A DNA stretch of 64,000 nt from Streptomyces lavendulae subsp. lavendulae (lineage in GTDB: Bacteria; Actinomycetota; Actinomycetes; Streptomycetales; Streptomycetaceae). The stretch is from assembly GCF_002803845.1 (NCBI RefSeq), contig NZ_CP024985.1, positions 4,712,001-4,776,000 on the forward strand. The letters are read 5' to 3'. This document shows, piece by piece, positions 33,472 to 42,034 of this stretch (the stretch's first letter is position 1; every line of letters starts with the position of its first letter). Below the pieces are notes generated by a model. That model had not been told where the DNA came from and did not search any database. It worked only from the letters and a program-made list of their open reading frames with translations. The position numbers were made by a program, and so were the translations under genes.

Positions 33472-33804
33472 TCAGGGATACGCCGGTACGAGCCCCACCG
33501 CCACCGCCTCCAACAGCAGCTGGGCGCCCAGCGCGGCCCGCCGCATCCGCTGCGGCGCGGCCAGCGCCCCGGCCAGCGCGACCGCCGCGGCCGCCGTCAG
33601 CACCAGGAACGCGGTGCCCGGGAACGGCGGGCAGCCCCCCTCGGCCAGGCAGCGGCCGCCGGTCTCCGTGGCCAGGACCAGCACCTTCGCCAGGACCAGG
33701 GCGGGTACGAACAGCAGCGCGGCCAGTACCGCGTTGCCGCGGATCCGGGCGGCGGGAGTGGGCTGCGGCAGGTCGAAGGAGCGGTACCAGGGCTTGCGGA
33801 ACAT
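33472..33804 (-). CDS. Small membrane protein of unknown function
   Basis: 110 aa with hydrophobic segments near residues 24-46 and 64-82, a Cys-containing extracytoplasmic loop (ETGGRCLAEGGCPPFPG) where two Cys could form a disulphide, and a third weaker helix at the C-terminus. Start at ATG 33804. No family recognised. Confidence 0.6.
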   Translation of the reverse strand: MFRKPWYRSFDLPQPTPAARIRGNAVLAALLFVPALVLAKVLVLATETGGRCLAEGGCPPFPGTAFLVLTAAAAVALAGALAAPQRMRRAALGAQLLLEAVAVGLVPAYP

Positions 33805-33884
33805 CCCGCCATCGTGCCGCCGGAGCGGCCGCGCGGGTATCCGTACGGATACTCAGCCGGCTGCCCGCCGCATCCGCGCCCGGC

Positions 33885-34100
33885 TCAGAACAGCGGCAGC
33901 TGGCCCGGCTGCGGCCCGAGGGTGAAGCCGTCCAGGGTCGGGGCCGAGGCGCCGAGCACCACCCTGGCCCGGGATCCGGGGCAGGACACCAGGTCGCCGC
34001 GCCCACGGCCGGCCGGCGGGTCGTGGCGGGCGATCCGGCCCGCCGTCACGGCGCAGTCGCGGCCGCAGGCGGGGCAGGCCCGCCGGGGGGAGTGGGACAT
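33885..34100 (-). CDS. Small zinc-ribbon-like protein
   Basis: 71 aa. The N-terminal ACPACGRDC supplies a C-x-x-C knuckle and DLVSCPGSR a further Cys, so it may bind one zinc. It ends in a conserved-looking GPQPGQLPLF tail. ATG 34100 is the only sensible start. It could be cotranscribed with the gene at 33472. Function unknown. Confidence 0.5.
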   Translation of the reverse strand: MSHSPRRACPACGRDCAVTAGRIARHDPPAGRGRGDLVSCPGSRARVVLGASAPTLDGFTLGPQPGQLPLF

Positions 34101-34175
34101 GCCCCCAGTCTGCCCTGCCGCACCGACAGCCGTCAGGCCGGCCGAGGGCCGCGGGCGGCTCCTGCTCGTGCGGTC

Positions 34176-35318
34176 CTACTTGTCGATGTCGCCGACGACG
34201 AAGAAGAGCGAGCCCAGGATCGAGACCATGTCCGCGACCAGCTGCCCCGGCAGCAGTACGGCGAGGGCCTGGATGTTGTTGAAGGAGGCGCTGCGCAGCT
34301 TCAGCCGGTACGGGGTCTTCTCGCCCTTCGAGACGAGGTAGTAGCCGTTGATGCCGAGCGGGTTCTCGGTCCAGGCGTACGTGCTGCCCTCGGGCGCCTT
34401 CAGCACCTTCGGCAGCCGCTGGTTGACCGGGCCGGGCGGCAGCTCCGCCATCCGGTCCAGACAGGCCACGGCCAGGTCGAGGGCGTTGTGCGTCTGGTCG
34501 AGGAGCACCTCGAAGCGGGCCAGGCAGTCGCCCTCGGTGCGGGTGACGACCCGGAGGACGTCCTGGAGCTCCCCGTACGCCAGGTACGGCTCGTCGCGGC
34601 GCAGGTCGAAGTCGACGCCGGAGGCGCGGGCGATGGGGCCGGAGACCCCGTACGCGTGCACCGCCTCGGCGGACAGGACGCCGACGCCGCGCGTGCGGCC
34701 GCGGAAGATCTCGTTGCCGTGCACGAGCTTGTCGTAGACGTCCATCCGGGTCCGGACGTCGGCGATGGCCGTGCGGGCCCGGCCGAGCCAGCCGGCGGGC
34801 AGGTCCTCCTTGAGACCGCCGACGCGGTTGAACATGTAGTGCATGCGGCCGCCGGAGATCTCCTCCATCACGGCCTGGAGCTCCTCGCGCTCGCGGAACG
34901 CGTGGAAGATCGGGGTGATCCCGCCCAGCTCCAGGGGGTACGAGCCGAGGAACATCAGGTGGTTCAGGACCCGGTTCAGCTCGGCGAGGAGCGTACGCAT
35001 CCACACCGCGCGCTCGGGGACCTCCATGCCGAGCATCCGCTCGACGGCCATGACCACGCCCAGCTCGTTGGAGAAGGCCGACAGCCAGTCGTGGCGGTTG
35101 GCCAGCATCACGATCTGGCGGTAGTCCCGGGCTTCGAAGAGCTTCTCCGCCCCGCGGTGCATGTAGCCGACCACCGGTTCGGCGCTCACGATGCGCTCGC
35201 CGTCCAGCACGAGCCGCAGGCGCAGCACGCCGTGGGTGGAAGGGTGCTGCGGTCCGATGTTGAGCACCATGTCGGTGCTCTCCGCGGCACCGCCGATGCC
35301 GACCGTGGTCTCCGTCAT
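34176..35318 (-). CDS. nuoD: Solitary NADH-quinone oxidoreductase subunit D paralogue (NuoD2)
   Basis: 380-aa homologue of the 49-kDa (NDUFS2/Nqo4) subunit that forms the quinone site next to cluster N2 of complex I. Recognisable segments are LNIGPQHPSTHGVLRLRLVLDGE, the quinone-site loop GYMHRGAEKLFEARDY, and the C-terminal ENPLGINGYYLVSKGEKTPYRLKLRSASFNNIQAL (split landmarks, not one quoted motif). The length is slightly shorter than standard NuoD (~400-440). No other nuo gene is near, so this is a second copy outside the main operon. It could replace NuoD under some condition or serve a hydrogenase-like complex. Confidence 0.88.
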   Translation of the reverse strand: MTETTVGIGGAAESTDMVLNIGPQHPSTHGVLRLRLVLDGERIVSAEPVVGYMHRGAEKLFEARDYRQIVMLANRHDWLSAFSNELGVVMAVERMLGMEVPERAVWMRTLLAELNRVLNHLMFLGSYPLELGGITPIFHAFREREELQAVMEEISGGRMHYMFNRVGGLKEDLPAGWLGRARTAIADVRTRMDVYDKLVHGNEIFRGRTRGVGVLSAEAVHAYGVSGPIARASGVDFDLRRDEPYLAYGELQDVLRVVTRTEGDCLARFEVLLDQTHNALDLAVACLDRMAELPPGPVNQRLPKVLKAPEGSTYAWTENPLGINGYYLVSKGEKTPYRLKLRSASFNNIQALAVLLPGQLVADMVSILGSLFFVVGDIDK

Positions 35319-35349
35319 GGGCGCATTGTCTCAGCCCTAGGGTGGGGGG

Positions 35350-35841
35350 ATGGGAACGGGGACGAGGCGTGAGACGGGCGAGCCGGAGTGGGTGGGGCTG
35401 CCGGGCGGCCTCCTCACGCTGCGGCGGCTGCTGCTGGTGATCTGGACGGTGCTGCTCACGGTGGCGACCGCCGTGCCGCTGGGGCTGCTGGCCGGGCCGG
35501 GGTGGGCGCTGTTCGGGGTGTTCTGGCTCGTCCTGCTCGCCTGGGGCTGGGTGCTGCTCGGGCGGAACTGGCGGTCCTGGCGGTACGCCGAGCGGGCGGA
35601 CGACCTGCTGATCAGCCGGGGCGTGCTGTGGCGGGAGCAGACGGTGGTCCCCTACGGGCGCATGCAGCTGGTGGAGGTCACCTCCGGGCCGCTGGAGCGC
35701 CGCTTCGGGCTGGCCTCCGTACAGCTCCACACGGCCGCCGCGGCGTCGGACGCCAGGATCCCGGGCCTGGTGCCCGCGGAGGCGGAGCGGCTGCGGGACC
35801 GGCTGACGGCGCTGGGCGAGGCCCGATCGGCGGGGCTGTGA
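35350..35841 (+). CDS. PH domain-containing membrane protein (YdbS-like, bPH2)
   Basis: 163 aa. Two membrane helices (about residues 27-45 and 50-70) precede a bacterial PH (DUF304) domain with the signature ISRGVLWREQTVVPYGRMQLVEVTSG and a hydrophobic strand FGLASVQLHTAAA. In Bacillus the YdbS/YdbT pair protects against antibiotic stress. The stop overlaps the next gene's start, so translation is coupled. Confidence 0.8.
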   Translation: MGTGTRRETGEPEWVGLPGGLLTLRRLLLVIWTVLLTVATAVPLGLLAGPGWALFGVFWLVLLAWGWVLLGRNWRSWRYAERADDLLISRGVLWREQTVVPYGRMQLVEVTSGPLERRFGLASVQLHTAAAASDARIPGLVPAEAERLRDRLTALGEARSAGL

Positions 35842-37205
35842 CGACCCCGGGGGCGACCCCGGAGCCGGAGGCGGAGGCGGGGGCTCCGGTGGGGCGGGAG
35901 CCCGCCGGGGCGCCGGGTGCGGAGCGCCGGCTGCACGTGCTGACCCCGCTGCGGCGGGCGTGGGTGCCGATCACCGCGACCGTCGGGCTGGTCGTCCAGC
36001 AGGGCGAGCGGGCCCAGGAGTGGGTCCGCTCCTTCCCCCTGGGACTGCGGCTGCTCGCGCTGGCCGGGCTGGTCCTCGTCTTCGGCTCGTACGGCCTGCT
36101 CAGCTGGTGGTTCACCCACTACTCCGTCACCGACACCGAGCTGCGCATCCGCACCGGCCTGCTCTTCCGCCGCACCGCCCACATCCGCCTCGACCGCATC
36201 CAGGCGGTGGACGTCACCCGCCCGATGCTGGCCCGGGTGGCCGGCGTCGCCAAGCTGCGGATCGACGTGATCGGCACCGAGGAGAAGGACGAGCTGGCCT
36301 TCCTGAGCGAGCCCGACGCCGTCGCGCTGCGCGCCGAGCTGCTGGCCCGCGCGGCCGGGTTCGCCCCGGCCGAGGCGGCCGGGCTGGGGGAGGCCCCGCA
36401 GCGGGAGCTGCTGCGGGTGCCGGTGCGGGACCTGGTGGTCTCCATGCTGCTCAGCCTCGGCGTGTGGGCGGCGCTGGCCGCCGGGCTGGTCGCCCCGGTG
36501 GTGGTGTGGCGGCTCAGCGACAACCTCTGGGCGTCGCTGGCCATCGTGCTGCCGCTGCTGGGCGCGATGTGGAAGGGCAGCATGGGCCGTTTCCTCGCGG
36601 AGTACGACTGGACGGTCGCGGAGTCCCCCGACGGGCTGCGGCTCGACCACGGGCTGCTGGACCGGGAGCACGAGACGGTGCCGCCGGGGCGGGTGCAGAC
36701 CGTACGGATCGTGGAGCCGCTGCTGTGGCGGCGGCGCGGCTGGGTCCGGGTGGAGCTGGCCGTGGCCGGCTCGAAGAACGGGGTGCTGGTGCCGGTGGCG
36801 ACCCGGGCCGCCGCCCACGCCGTGATCGCCCGGGTGCTGCCGGGCGCGGACCTCGCGGCCCTGGCCTTCAGCCCGTCCCCGCGTGCGGGCTCGCGGTGGG
36901 TGGTGCCGGTGTGGTGGAAGGGGTACGGCCTATCCGTTTCGGAGCAGCTGTTCGCTGCCCGGCACGGGCGGCTGTGCCGGCGTACGGAGGTCGTTCCGCA
37001 CGCGAAGGTGCAGAGCGTACGCCTTGCCCAGGGCCCGTGGGAGCGTGTCTGGGGGGTGGCCGACCTGCATCTGGACACCGGCGCGAACAGTACGGTCACG
37101 GCCCGGCTCAGGGGCGCCGCGGAGGCCGCCGCGCTGCTGGACGCGCAGGCGGTCCGCTCCCGCACTTCCCGGGCGGCGTCCCGGCCGGACCGCTGGATGA
37201 CCTGA
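35838..37205 (+). CDS. PH domain-containing membrane protein (YdbT-like, three bPH2 domains)
   Basis: 455 aa from GTG 35838, overlapping the previous stop (GTGA). Membrane helices lie near residues 70-92 and 205-250. Three bPH2/DUF304 repeats are visible by their shared pattern: LLFRRTAHIRLDRIQAVDVT, LLDREHETVPPGRVQTVRIV and LCRRTEVVPHAKVQSVRLAQ. With its partner it forms the YdbS-YdbT module. It is co-oriented with, and 184 bases from, the T7SS island that follows. Confidence 0.82.
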   Translation: MTTPGATPEPEAEAGAPVGREPAGAPGAERRLHVLTPLRRAWVPITATVGLVVQQGERAQEWVRSFPLGLRLLALAGLVLVFGSYGLLSWWFTHYSVTDTELRIRTGLLFRRTAHIRLDRIQAVDVTRPMLARVAGVAKLRIDVIGTEEKDELAFLSEPDAVALRAELLARAAGFAPAEAAGLGEAPQRELLRVPVRDLVVSMLLSLGVWAALAAGLVAPVVVWRLSDNLWASLAIVLPLLGAMWKGSMGRFLAEYDWTVAESPDGLRLDHGLLDREHETVPPGRVQTVRIVEPLLWRRRGWVRVELAVAGSKNGVLVPVATRAAAHAVIARVLPGADLAALAFSPSPRAGSRWVVPVWWKGYGLSVSEQLFAARHGRLCRRTEVVPHAKVQSVRLAQGPWERVWGVADLHLDTGANSTVTARLRGAAEAAALLDAQAVRSRTSRAASRPDRWMT

Positions 37206-37317
37206 TGTAACGGCTCCGGTACCGCCCGTACGGCCCTTGCGGTGGGCGGGTGTTGGAGGGGCGCGATCCGGCCGGGGGCGATTTTCGGACATACGTTCAG
37301 GCCAGCTGAAACCGTGT

Positions 37318-37346
37318 TTGTGTTCGCAACGTCCCTTCGGTAGACA
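37318..37346 (+). promoter_or_regulatory. Candidate promoter of the type VII secretion island
   Basis: TTGTGT (37318-37323), 17-base spacer, TAGACA (37341-37346): a good fit to the principal-sigma consensus. Transcription would start near 37352, about 38 bases before the first start codon at 37390. Confidence 0.45.
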
Positions 37347-37389
37347 AGTACGCACGCGAGTGACGGCACAACACGTCAGGGGTGGGTGA

Positions 37390-37722
37390 ATGAAGTTCGA
37401 CATGGGCAGCACCACGCTGTCCGAGCTGGGCAAGGCCACGAGCGGTTCCAGTGACGACCTCGGCACGCTGATCAAGCTGCTGGTCGCCGCGGCGGACCCG
37501 CTGGAGGGCAAGTTCAACGGGGTCGGCCGGCAGGCGTTCGACTCGTTCAAGCGGCGTTCGGACGCGATCACGGCGGAGCTGAACGGCTCGCTGCGCGCGA
37601 TCCTCGGCGGTCAGCAGGGCATGGACACCTCCTTCACCACCGGTGACCACGAGCAGGGCGACAACGCCCACCAGAACATGGGATCCGCGAACTTCGACGC
37701 CGCCCGCTTCGGCGCGCGCTGA
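37390..37722 (+). CDS. WXG100-like (ESAT-6 family) T7SS protein, FNG variant
   Basis: 110 aa, no signal peptide, two predicted helices separated by a turn. The stretch LEGKFNGVGRQAFDSFKRRS followed by AITAELNGSLRAIL aligns with the ESAT-6 W-x-G turn and second helix, but Trp is replaced by Phe (FNG). The C-terminal Y-x-x-x-D/E export motif is absent; the tail is Asn/His/Gln-rich. As first gene of the island it is probably a small secreted partner or chaperone. Confidence 0.65.
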   Translation: MKFDMGSTTLSELGKATSGSSDDLGTLIKLLVAAADPLEGKFNGVGRQAFDSFKRRSDAITAELNGSLRAILGGQQGMDTSFTTGDHEQGDNAHQNMGSANFDAARFGAR

Positions 37723-37740
37723 TCCCGGGGGGATTGAGAC

Positions 37741-38052
37741 ATGGGACAGAACCAGGACCGCACCTCGTACGACGTCGCCGCCTCGGTGGAGGTGCAGGGC
37801 GGACTCGGCGGGATCATCGGCCAGTTGGAGCGGGTGCTCGGCGAGCGCGAGGCGGCCGTGAAGGCGGCGATGTCGGAGTTCACCGCCGACGGGGTCTCGG
37901 ACGAGTACCACGGCAAGGAACTTCGCTGGCACAAGGCGGCCAACGAGGTGCGCGACATCATCCGCCTGGTGCGCGGCACGCTGGAGCAGAACGACTCCAC
38001 CGCGCAGGCCACGCTGGCCAAGGCCAAGGCGGCGGTGGACGGCATCGGCTGA
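37741..38052 (+). CDS. ESAT-6-like small T7SS protein, YHG variant
   Basis: 103 aa, mostly helical. EREAAVKAAMSEFTADGVSDEY-HG-KELRWHKA shows the helix-turn-helix of the family with a Tyr-His-Gly turn in place of W-x-G, and a long second helix (NEVRDIIRLVRGTLEQNDST). It resembles proteins annotated 'pore-forming ESAT-6 family' in streptomycetes. It starts 18 bases after the previous stop; the pair probably forms a heterodimer. Confidence 0.65.
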   Translation: MGQNQDRTSYDVAASVEVQGGLGGIIGQLERVLGEREAAVKAAMSEFTADGVSDEYHGKELRWHKAANEVRDIIRLVRGTLEQNDSTAQATLAKAKAAVDGIG

Positions 38053-38126
38053 CGCCGACGCCGACGCTGACGCCGACGGCGGACGCGTACGAGGGACACG
38101 GGTAGACGGGGACTCGGGGGTAGGGC

Positions 38127-38507
38127 ATGGACTGGGACATCAAGCCGTCGGGCGTGCAGGGGGTCGTCAACAAGACGATCACGGCGTCGGAAGGCTTCCA
38201 GAAGGCGGGCAAGTCGCTCCAGACGGAGCTGCCGGAGGCGGCGAAGCACGCCGGCACGGTGACTCCGGGCGGCGGCACGGGCGGTGAAGGCGGGGGCATG
38301 GGCCCCATCGCCGGTGCGCTCGGTGAACTCATGAACTCCCACGAGTACCGGCTCGCGTACATCGGGGCGCGCACGGAGGCCTCGCTGAACGGCGCCATCA
38401 AGGCGACGACGGCGTACGTGCAGGGCAACATCGAGCAGGCGCAGAACGCCCAGAACGAGGCGCTGAAGGAGCCGAAGGTCGATCTTCCGGGGGCGGAGAA
38501 GAAGTGA
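38127..38507 (+). CDS. DUF6507-like T7SS-associated small protein
   Basis: 126 aa beginning MDWDIKPSGVQGVVNKTITA, with a Gly-rich hinge (about residues 46-60) between two helical parts. It resembles the DUF6507 family found beside ESX toxins in streptomycetes; the assignment is from memory. Its stop overlaps the start of the large toxin gene (GTGA at 38504), so it is translationally coupled and likely a dedicated chaperone or N-terminal partner of the toxin. Confidence 0.6.
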   Translation: MDWDIKPSGVQGVVNKTITASEGFQKAGKSLQTELPEAAKHAGTVTPGGGTGGEGGGMGPIAGALGELMNSHEYRLAYIGARTEASLNGAIKATTAYVQGNIEQAQNAQNEALKEPKVDLPGAEKK

Positions 38508-41158
38508 CGGACCACGTACCGATCAATCCGTGCACGATCCCGCAGTTCACGGGTGACCTGGACGCGTTGGAGCAGGACAAGAACGCGATCACGGCCGCGG
38601 CGGGGACCTTCCGTGACGCGGGATCGAACGTGGACTCCGAGTTTCAGGGCCTGTCGGCGTTCTACTCGGCGCCCGAGGCGGCGCAGCTGTTCGCGACGAC
38701 CAAGCCGGTGAAGACGGACAGTGACTTCTTCGCCGATCAGCTGGAGTCGGCGGCGACGGCGCTGGGCGAGTACATCACCGAGGCGCGGCCGATCGTGGCG
38801 CGGCTGAAGGAGCTGCAGACGAAGGCGACCACGTTCAGCAGCAAGATCAGTGGGGATGCGCACTGGAAGGACGACGGGGACAAGATCGATGAGAACAACG
38901 ATCTGATCCACGACGTCAACGCGGCCGTCTCCGCGTTCTGGGCCGCGGAGCGGACGTGTGCGAACAAGATCCGTGCCCTGTACTGTGCGCCGCCGCTGAC
39001 CGCTGATGACGGTTCGCACGGCGCGAACATGTACGGGTACAAGGGCGAGGACCTGAACAAGGCGCAGGACCTGCCGTGGGGTTCGCAGCTGGAGGAGACG
39101 CACCGGGCCTGGGAGGTCGGTTACTGGGTCAAGTCGTTCGTCTGGGACGGTCTGATCGTCGACGGGATCTGGGGCACGATCCGCGGCCTGGGCACCCTCG
39201 TCGGTGTGGACGGCTGGGACAAGGCCGGTCAGGCGTGGACGGGTCTGGCGAAGCTGGCGACGGGTCTGGCGATCATGTCGGTGCCGGGTATGAGCACCGC
39301 GTTCTGGATGGCCGACGACAAGGACCTGCCGGGCTGGATCCGTGATTCGCGCACCGCGGTGAAGGAGACGGGCAAGGCGCTGGTCGCGTGGGACGAGTGG
39401 GGCAAGAACCCCGCCCGTGCCGCGGGTGCGGTCACCTTCAACGTGCTGACCACCGTGTTCACCGGTGGTGCGGGTACGGCGGCGAAGGCGGGCACGGTGG
39501 CGAAGGTCATCAGCGTGGCCGGCAAGGCGGGCCGTCTCATCGACCCGATCACCTACATCGGCAAGGCCGGCTCCCTCGCCAAGATGAAGATCGGTGACCT
39601 GTTCGCGAACCTGGGGAAGGTCGACGGCGCGTTCCCGAAGATCGACGACGTGATCTGGAAGGACCTTCCGAAGGCCGACGCGCCCGGGATCACCTTCCCG
39701 CACCCGGAGGACACGGTCCGTCTTCCCGACGATGCGCTGGGCCGCCCCCAGTACTTCGACAAGACCACGAACCAGCTCCTGGACCACAACGGCCTGCCCA
39801 AGCAGGACCTCACCTCGGTCCCCAAGGGCGGCGACCACCCCCTGGCCGAGGTCCCCAAGCAGGAGAAGGTCCCGGTCGGCGTCGGCGCCCACACCGCCGA
39901 CGTCACCTCCCACACCCCCGGCGGCACGGCGTCCCACACCCCCGGCGGCGCAGCCGACCACACCCCGGGCGGAATCGCCGACAACGGCGCCCACAACAGC
40001 CACGCCGAACCCGGCGGCGGCACAGGCACGGGCGGCCACGGCGGCAACGACACCACCCCCACCGGCGGCACCGCACACGGCGGTGACGGCGGCGGCGTCC
40101 CGCACCAGGGCGACGGTGGCGGCATCCCCCACCAGGGCGGCGGCGGCATTCCGCACCAGGGCGGCTCCGGCCTGCCCGACAACCTCGGCCACGGGCCGGG
40201 TCACGGCGCCGACGGCACCGGCCCGGTGGCTCCCGGCCACGGCGAGCGCCCGGAACTCCCGCCGCACCGGGACAACCCGCACGACTACACGACCGCCGAG
40301 CGCAAGCAGATCATGGAGTACCAGGTCCACCGGGCGAACGACCCGACGGACCCGTACTTCAAGAAGTACTACAACAAGCTGGGCTACCGCCTGCGGGCCG
40401 ACGTGCCGGACCACACCGGTCTGGTCCCGCCGCAGCTCGTGGAGACCGCCCCCGACGTCTGGGTTCCCAAGTCGGACATTCCGCCGCCGATCCCGCCGGA
40501 CTACCTGGGCAAGGCGACCTCGATCGACCACACCCATCCCTCCGTCACCAAGGAGCTGAGGGACTCCCTCGACCAGGCGGCGAAGGAACGTCACGACGCC
40601 ATCGCCGCCGACAAGGGTCCGCACGACGCCTACGGCGATGCCAAGGCCGCGCACAAGGCGCACGGCACGGCGGAGACCCAGGCCGCCCTCGACGCGGCGA
40701 GGGCCGAGCACGCACCGCTCCACGAGGCCCTTTCGAAGAAGAGCGAGGCGTACGGCGAGGCCATAGCCCGGGAACACGCGATCCCGCGGGAGTTCCACGG
40801 CGCCGAGGAACAGAAGCTGCACGGCCCGGACAACGGGAACGACCAGTTCGACCAGGTGTACAAGCACGGTGACCGGTACGTCGTGGTCGAGGCGAAGAGC
40901 AACGTCACCACGGAGCTGGGCGAACGCCGAATAGGCGGTGTCCGCGTTTCGCAGGGGACGCGCGCCTACTTCGAGGACATCCTCAAGCAAATGAAGAAGC
41001 GTGGGGAAAAGATCCAGAGCGAAAAGGACCTGTACGAAGCCCTCAAGGCGGCGCTGGACGCGAATCCCCCGCGGATCGACTACGTCGTCGTCAAGGGAGC
41101 CGATAACACGGGGACTTACGCCGGATACACTATTCGTCGATTCGACCTCACCAAATGA
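38504..41158 (+). CDS. T7SS polymorphic toxin with C-terminal restriction-endonuclease-fold (Tox-REase-like) domain
   Basis: 884 aa in three parts. Residues 1-230 are a helical export domain of WXG/LXG character. Residues 230-360 are hydrophobic/amphipathic (including KLATGLAIMSVPGMSTAFWM and AGAVTFNVLTTVFTGGAGTA). Residues ~465-585 are a Gly/His/Thr-rich linker. The C-terminal ~110 residues hold DQFDQVYKHGDRYVVVEAKS with Asp and E796-A-K798 as the PD-(D/E)-x-K core, followed by GVRVSQGTRAYFEDIL typical of Tox-REase nucleases. It is predicted to be delivered by the island's secretion apparatus and to cut nucleic acid in competitors. GTG start overlaps the previous gene; the next gene encodes the immunity protein. 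Confidence 0.78.
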   Translation: MTDHVPINPCTIPQFTGDLDALEQDKNAITAAAGTFRDAGSNVDSEFQGLSAFYSAPEAAQLFATTKPVKTDSDFFADQLESAATALGEYITEARPIVARLKELQTKATTFSSKISGDAHWKDDGDKIDENNDLIHDVNAAVSAFWAAERTCANKIRALYCAPPLTADDGSHGANMYGYKGEDLNKAQDLPWGSQLEETHRAWEVGYWVKSFVWDGLIVDGIWGTIRGLGTLVGVDGWDKAGQAWTGLAKLATGLAIMSVPGMSTAFWMADDKDLPGWIRDSRTAVKETGKALVAWDEWGKNPARAAGAVTFNVLTTVFTGGAGTAAKAGTVAKVISVAGKAGRLIDPITYIGKAGSLAKMKIGDLFANLGKVDGAFPKIDDVIWKDLPKADAPGITFPHPEDTVRLPDDALGRPQYFDKTTNQLLDHNGLPKQDLTSVPKGGDHPLAEVPKQEKVPVGVGAHTADVTSHTPGGTASHTPGGAADHTPGGIADNGAHNSHAEPGGGTGTGGHGGNDTTPTGGTAHGGDGGGVPHQGDGGGIPHQGGGGIPHQGGSGLPDNLGHGPGHGADGTGPVAPGHGERPELPPHRDNPHDYTTAERKQIMEYQVHRANDPTDPYFKKYYNKLGYRLRADVPDHTGLVPPQLVETAPDVWVPKSDIPPPIPPDYLGKATSIDHTHPSVTKELRDSLDQAAKERHDAIAADKGPHDAYGDAKAAHKAHGTAETQAALDAARAEHAPLHEALSKKSEAYGEAIAREHAIPREFHGAEEQKLHGPDNGNDQFDQVYKHGDRYVVVEAKSNVTTELGERRIGGVRVSQGTRAYFEDILKQMKKRGEKIQSEKDLYEALKAALDANPPRIDYVVVKGADNTGTYAGYTIRRFDLTK

Positions 41159-41169
41159 CAGGGGAAGCG

Positions 41170-42030
41170 ATGACCGTCTTCGTGGCCGGCCATTCGGAGC
41201 CGAGGCCCGCCAGCGCGGACTGGGTCAAGGGGCTCGGCGACGAGCTCACCGAGGACATCGGCGCTCTCGGATCGTCGCCCGGGAAGCTCGGGTCCGTGTG
41301 GACGGACGCCACCTTCTACGTCGACGCCCGGTTCCGGGTGGACCCGCAGGGCGCCGAGCTGGGGACCTGGGAGGCCGTCGTGGCGGCCGCGCAGCTGGGT
41401 TCCGCGCTGTTCCGTACGGCGGGGATGGCCGAGGGGGCGATCGAGGCCCGCATTCACCATGAGATGCGTACGCTGCCGGCCACAGGGCCCACGCGGTACG
41501 CGCACGCGCAGGCCTGGATCGAGGCGTTCTGGTTCGCGGTCATCACGCGTGACCAGCCGAAGATGACCGCGCTGTGCGAGCTGCCGCTCGACGTCCTGCG
41601 GGCCTCGGGCGCGGACCACGACGACTACCTGTACCACTGGGTGGCGACGCTCCAGGCGTACTGGCTGAAGCGGCCCGAATTGGTCCAGGAATTGACGCTG
41701 ACGTTCCAGCGGTCGCACCCGGACGTGGCGGTGATCGCGGGGCGGGAATACATCCAGCAGGTGGCCTATCCGCCGATCAACCTTTTCTACAAGTTCCTCC
41801 AGAAGGACGAGGAGGGATTCCAGGCGACCCTGCTGGAAGCCCTCGAACTCCACAAGCGGTACTGGACGGCCACCCCCGAGCGCGCCGACGACATCGAGGG
41901 TCTCGTGCCGATCGGCATCCTCGCGGTGACCTGCCTCGCCTACGACGGCGGGATCCCCGTCGGGGTGGATTCCCCGTACCTGCCCGAGCACCTGCTGAAG
42001 CGGTCCTGGGTGGGGGAGTTCGAGGTGTGA
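41170..42030 (+). CDS. Imm49 family immunity protein
   Basis: 286-aa soluble helical protein closely resembling the Imm49 family of polymorphic toxin systems: TWEAVVAAAQLGSALFRTAG, EARIHHEMRTLPATGPTRYA, EAFWFAVITRDQPKMTALCE and the closing SPYLPEHLLKRSWVGEFEV. It lies directly after the nuclease toxin and should neutralise it. ATG 41170 follows GGGGAAG; the earlier in-frame ATG 41155 overlaps the toxin stop (ATGA), so either start gives tight coupling of toxin and antidote synthesis. Confidence 0.82.
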   Translation: MTVFVAGHSEPRPASADWVKGLGDELTEDIGALGSSPGKLGSVWTDATFYVDARFRVDPQGAELGTWEAVVAAAQLGSALFRTAGMAEGAIEARIHHEMRTLPATGPTRYAHAQAWIEAFWFAVITRDQPKMTALCELPLDVLRASGADHDDYLYHWVATLQAYWLKRPELVQELTLTFQRSHPDVAVIAGREYIQQVAYPPINLFYKFLQKDEEGFQATLLEALELHKRYWTATPERADDIEGLVPIGILAVTCLAYDGGIPVGVDSPYLPEHLLKRSWVGEFEV

Positions 42031-42034
42031 ACCG

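Noticed and set aside
38052..38126. Repeated GACGCCGACGCTGACGCC stretch
   Set aside because: Short triplet-like GC repetition in a 74-base spacer; likely chance composition, no array structure.
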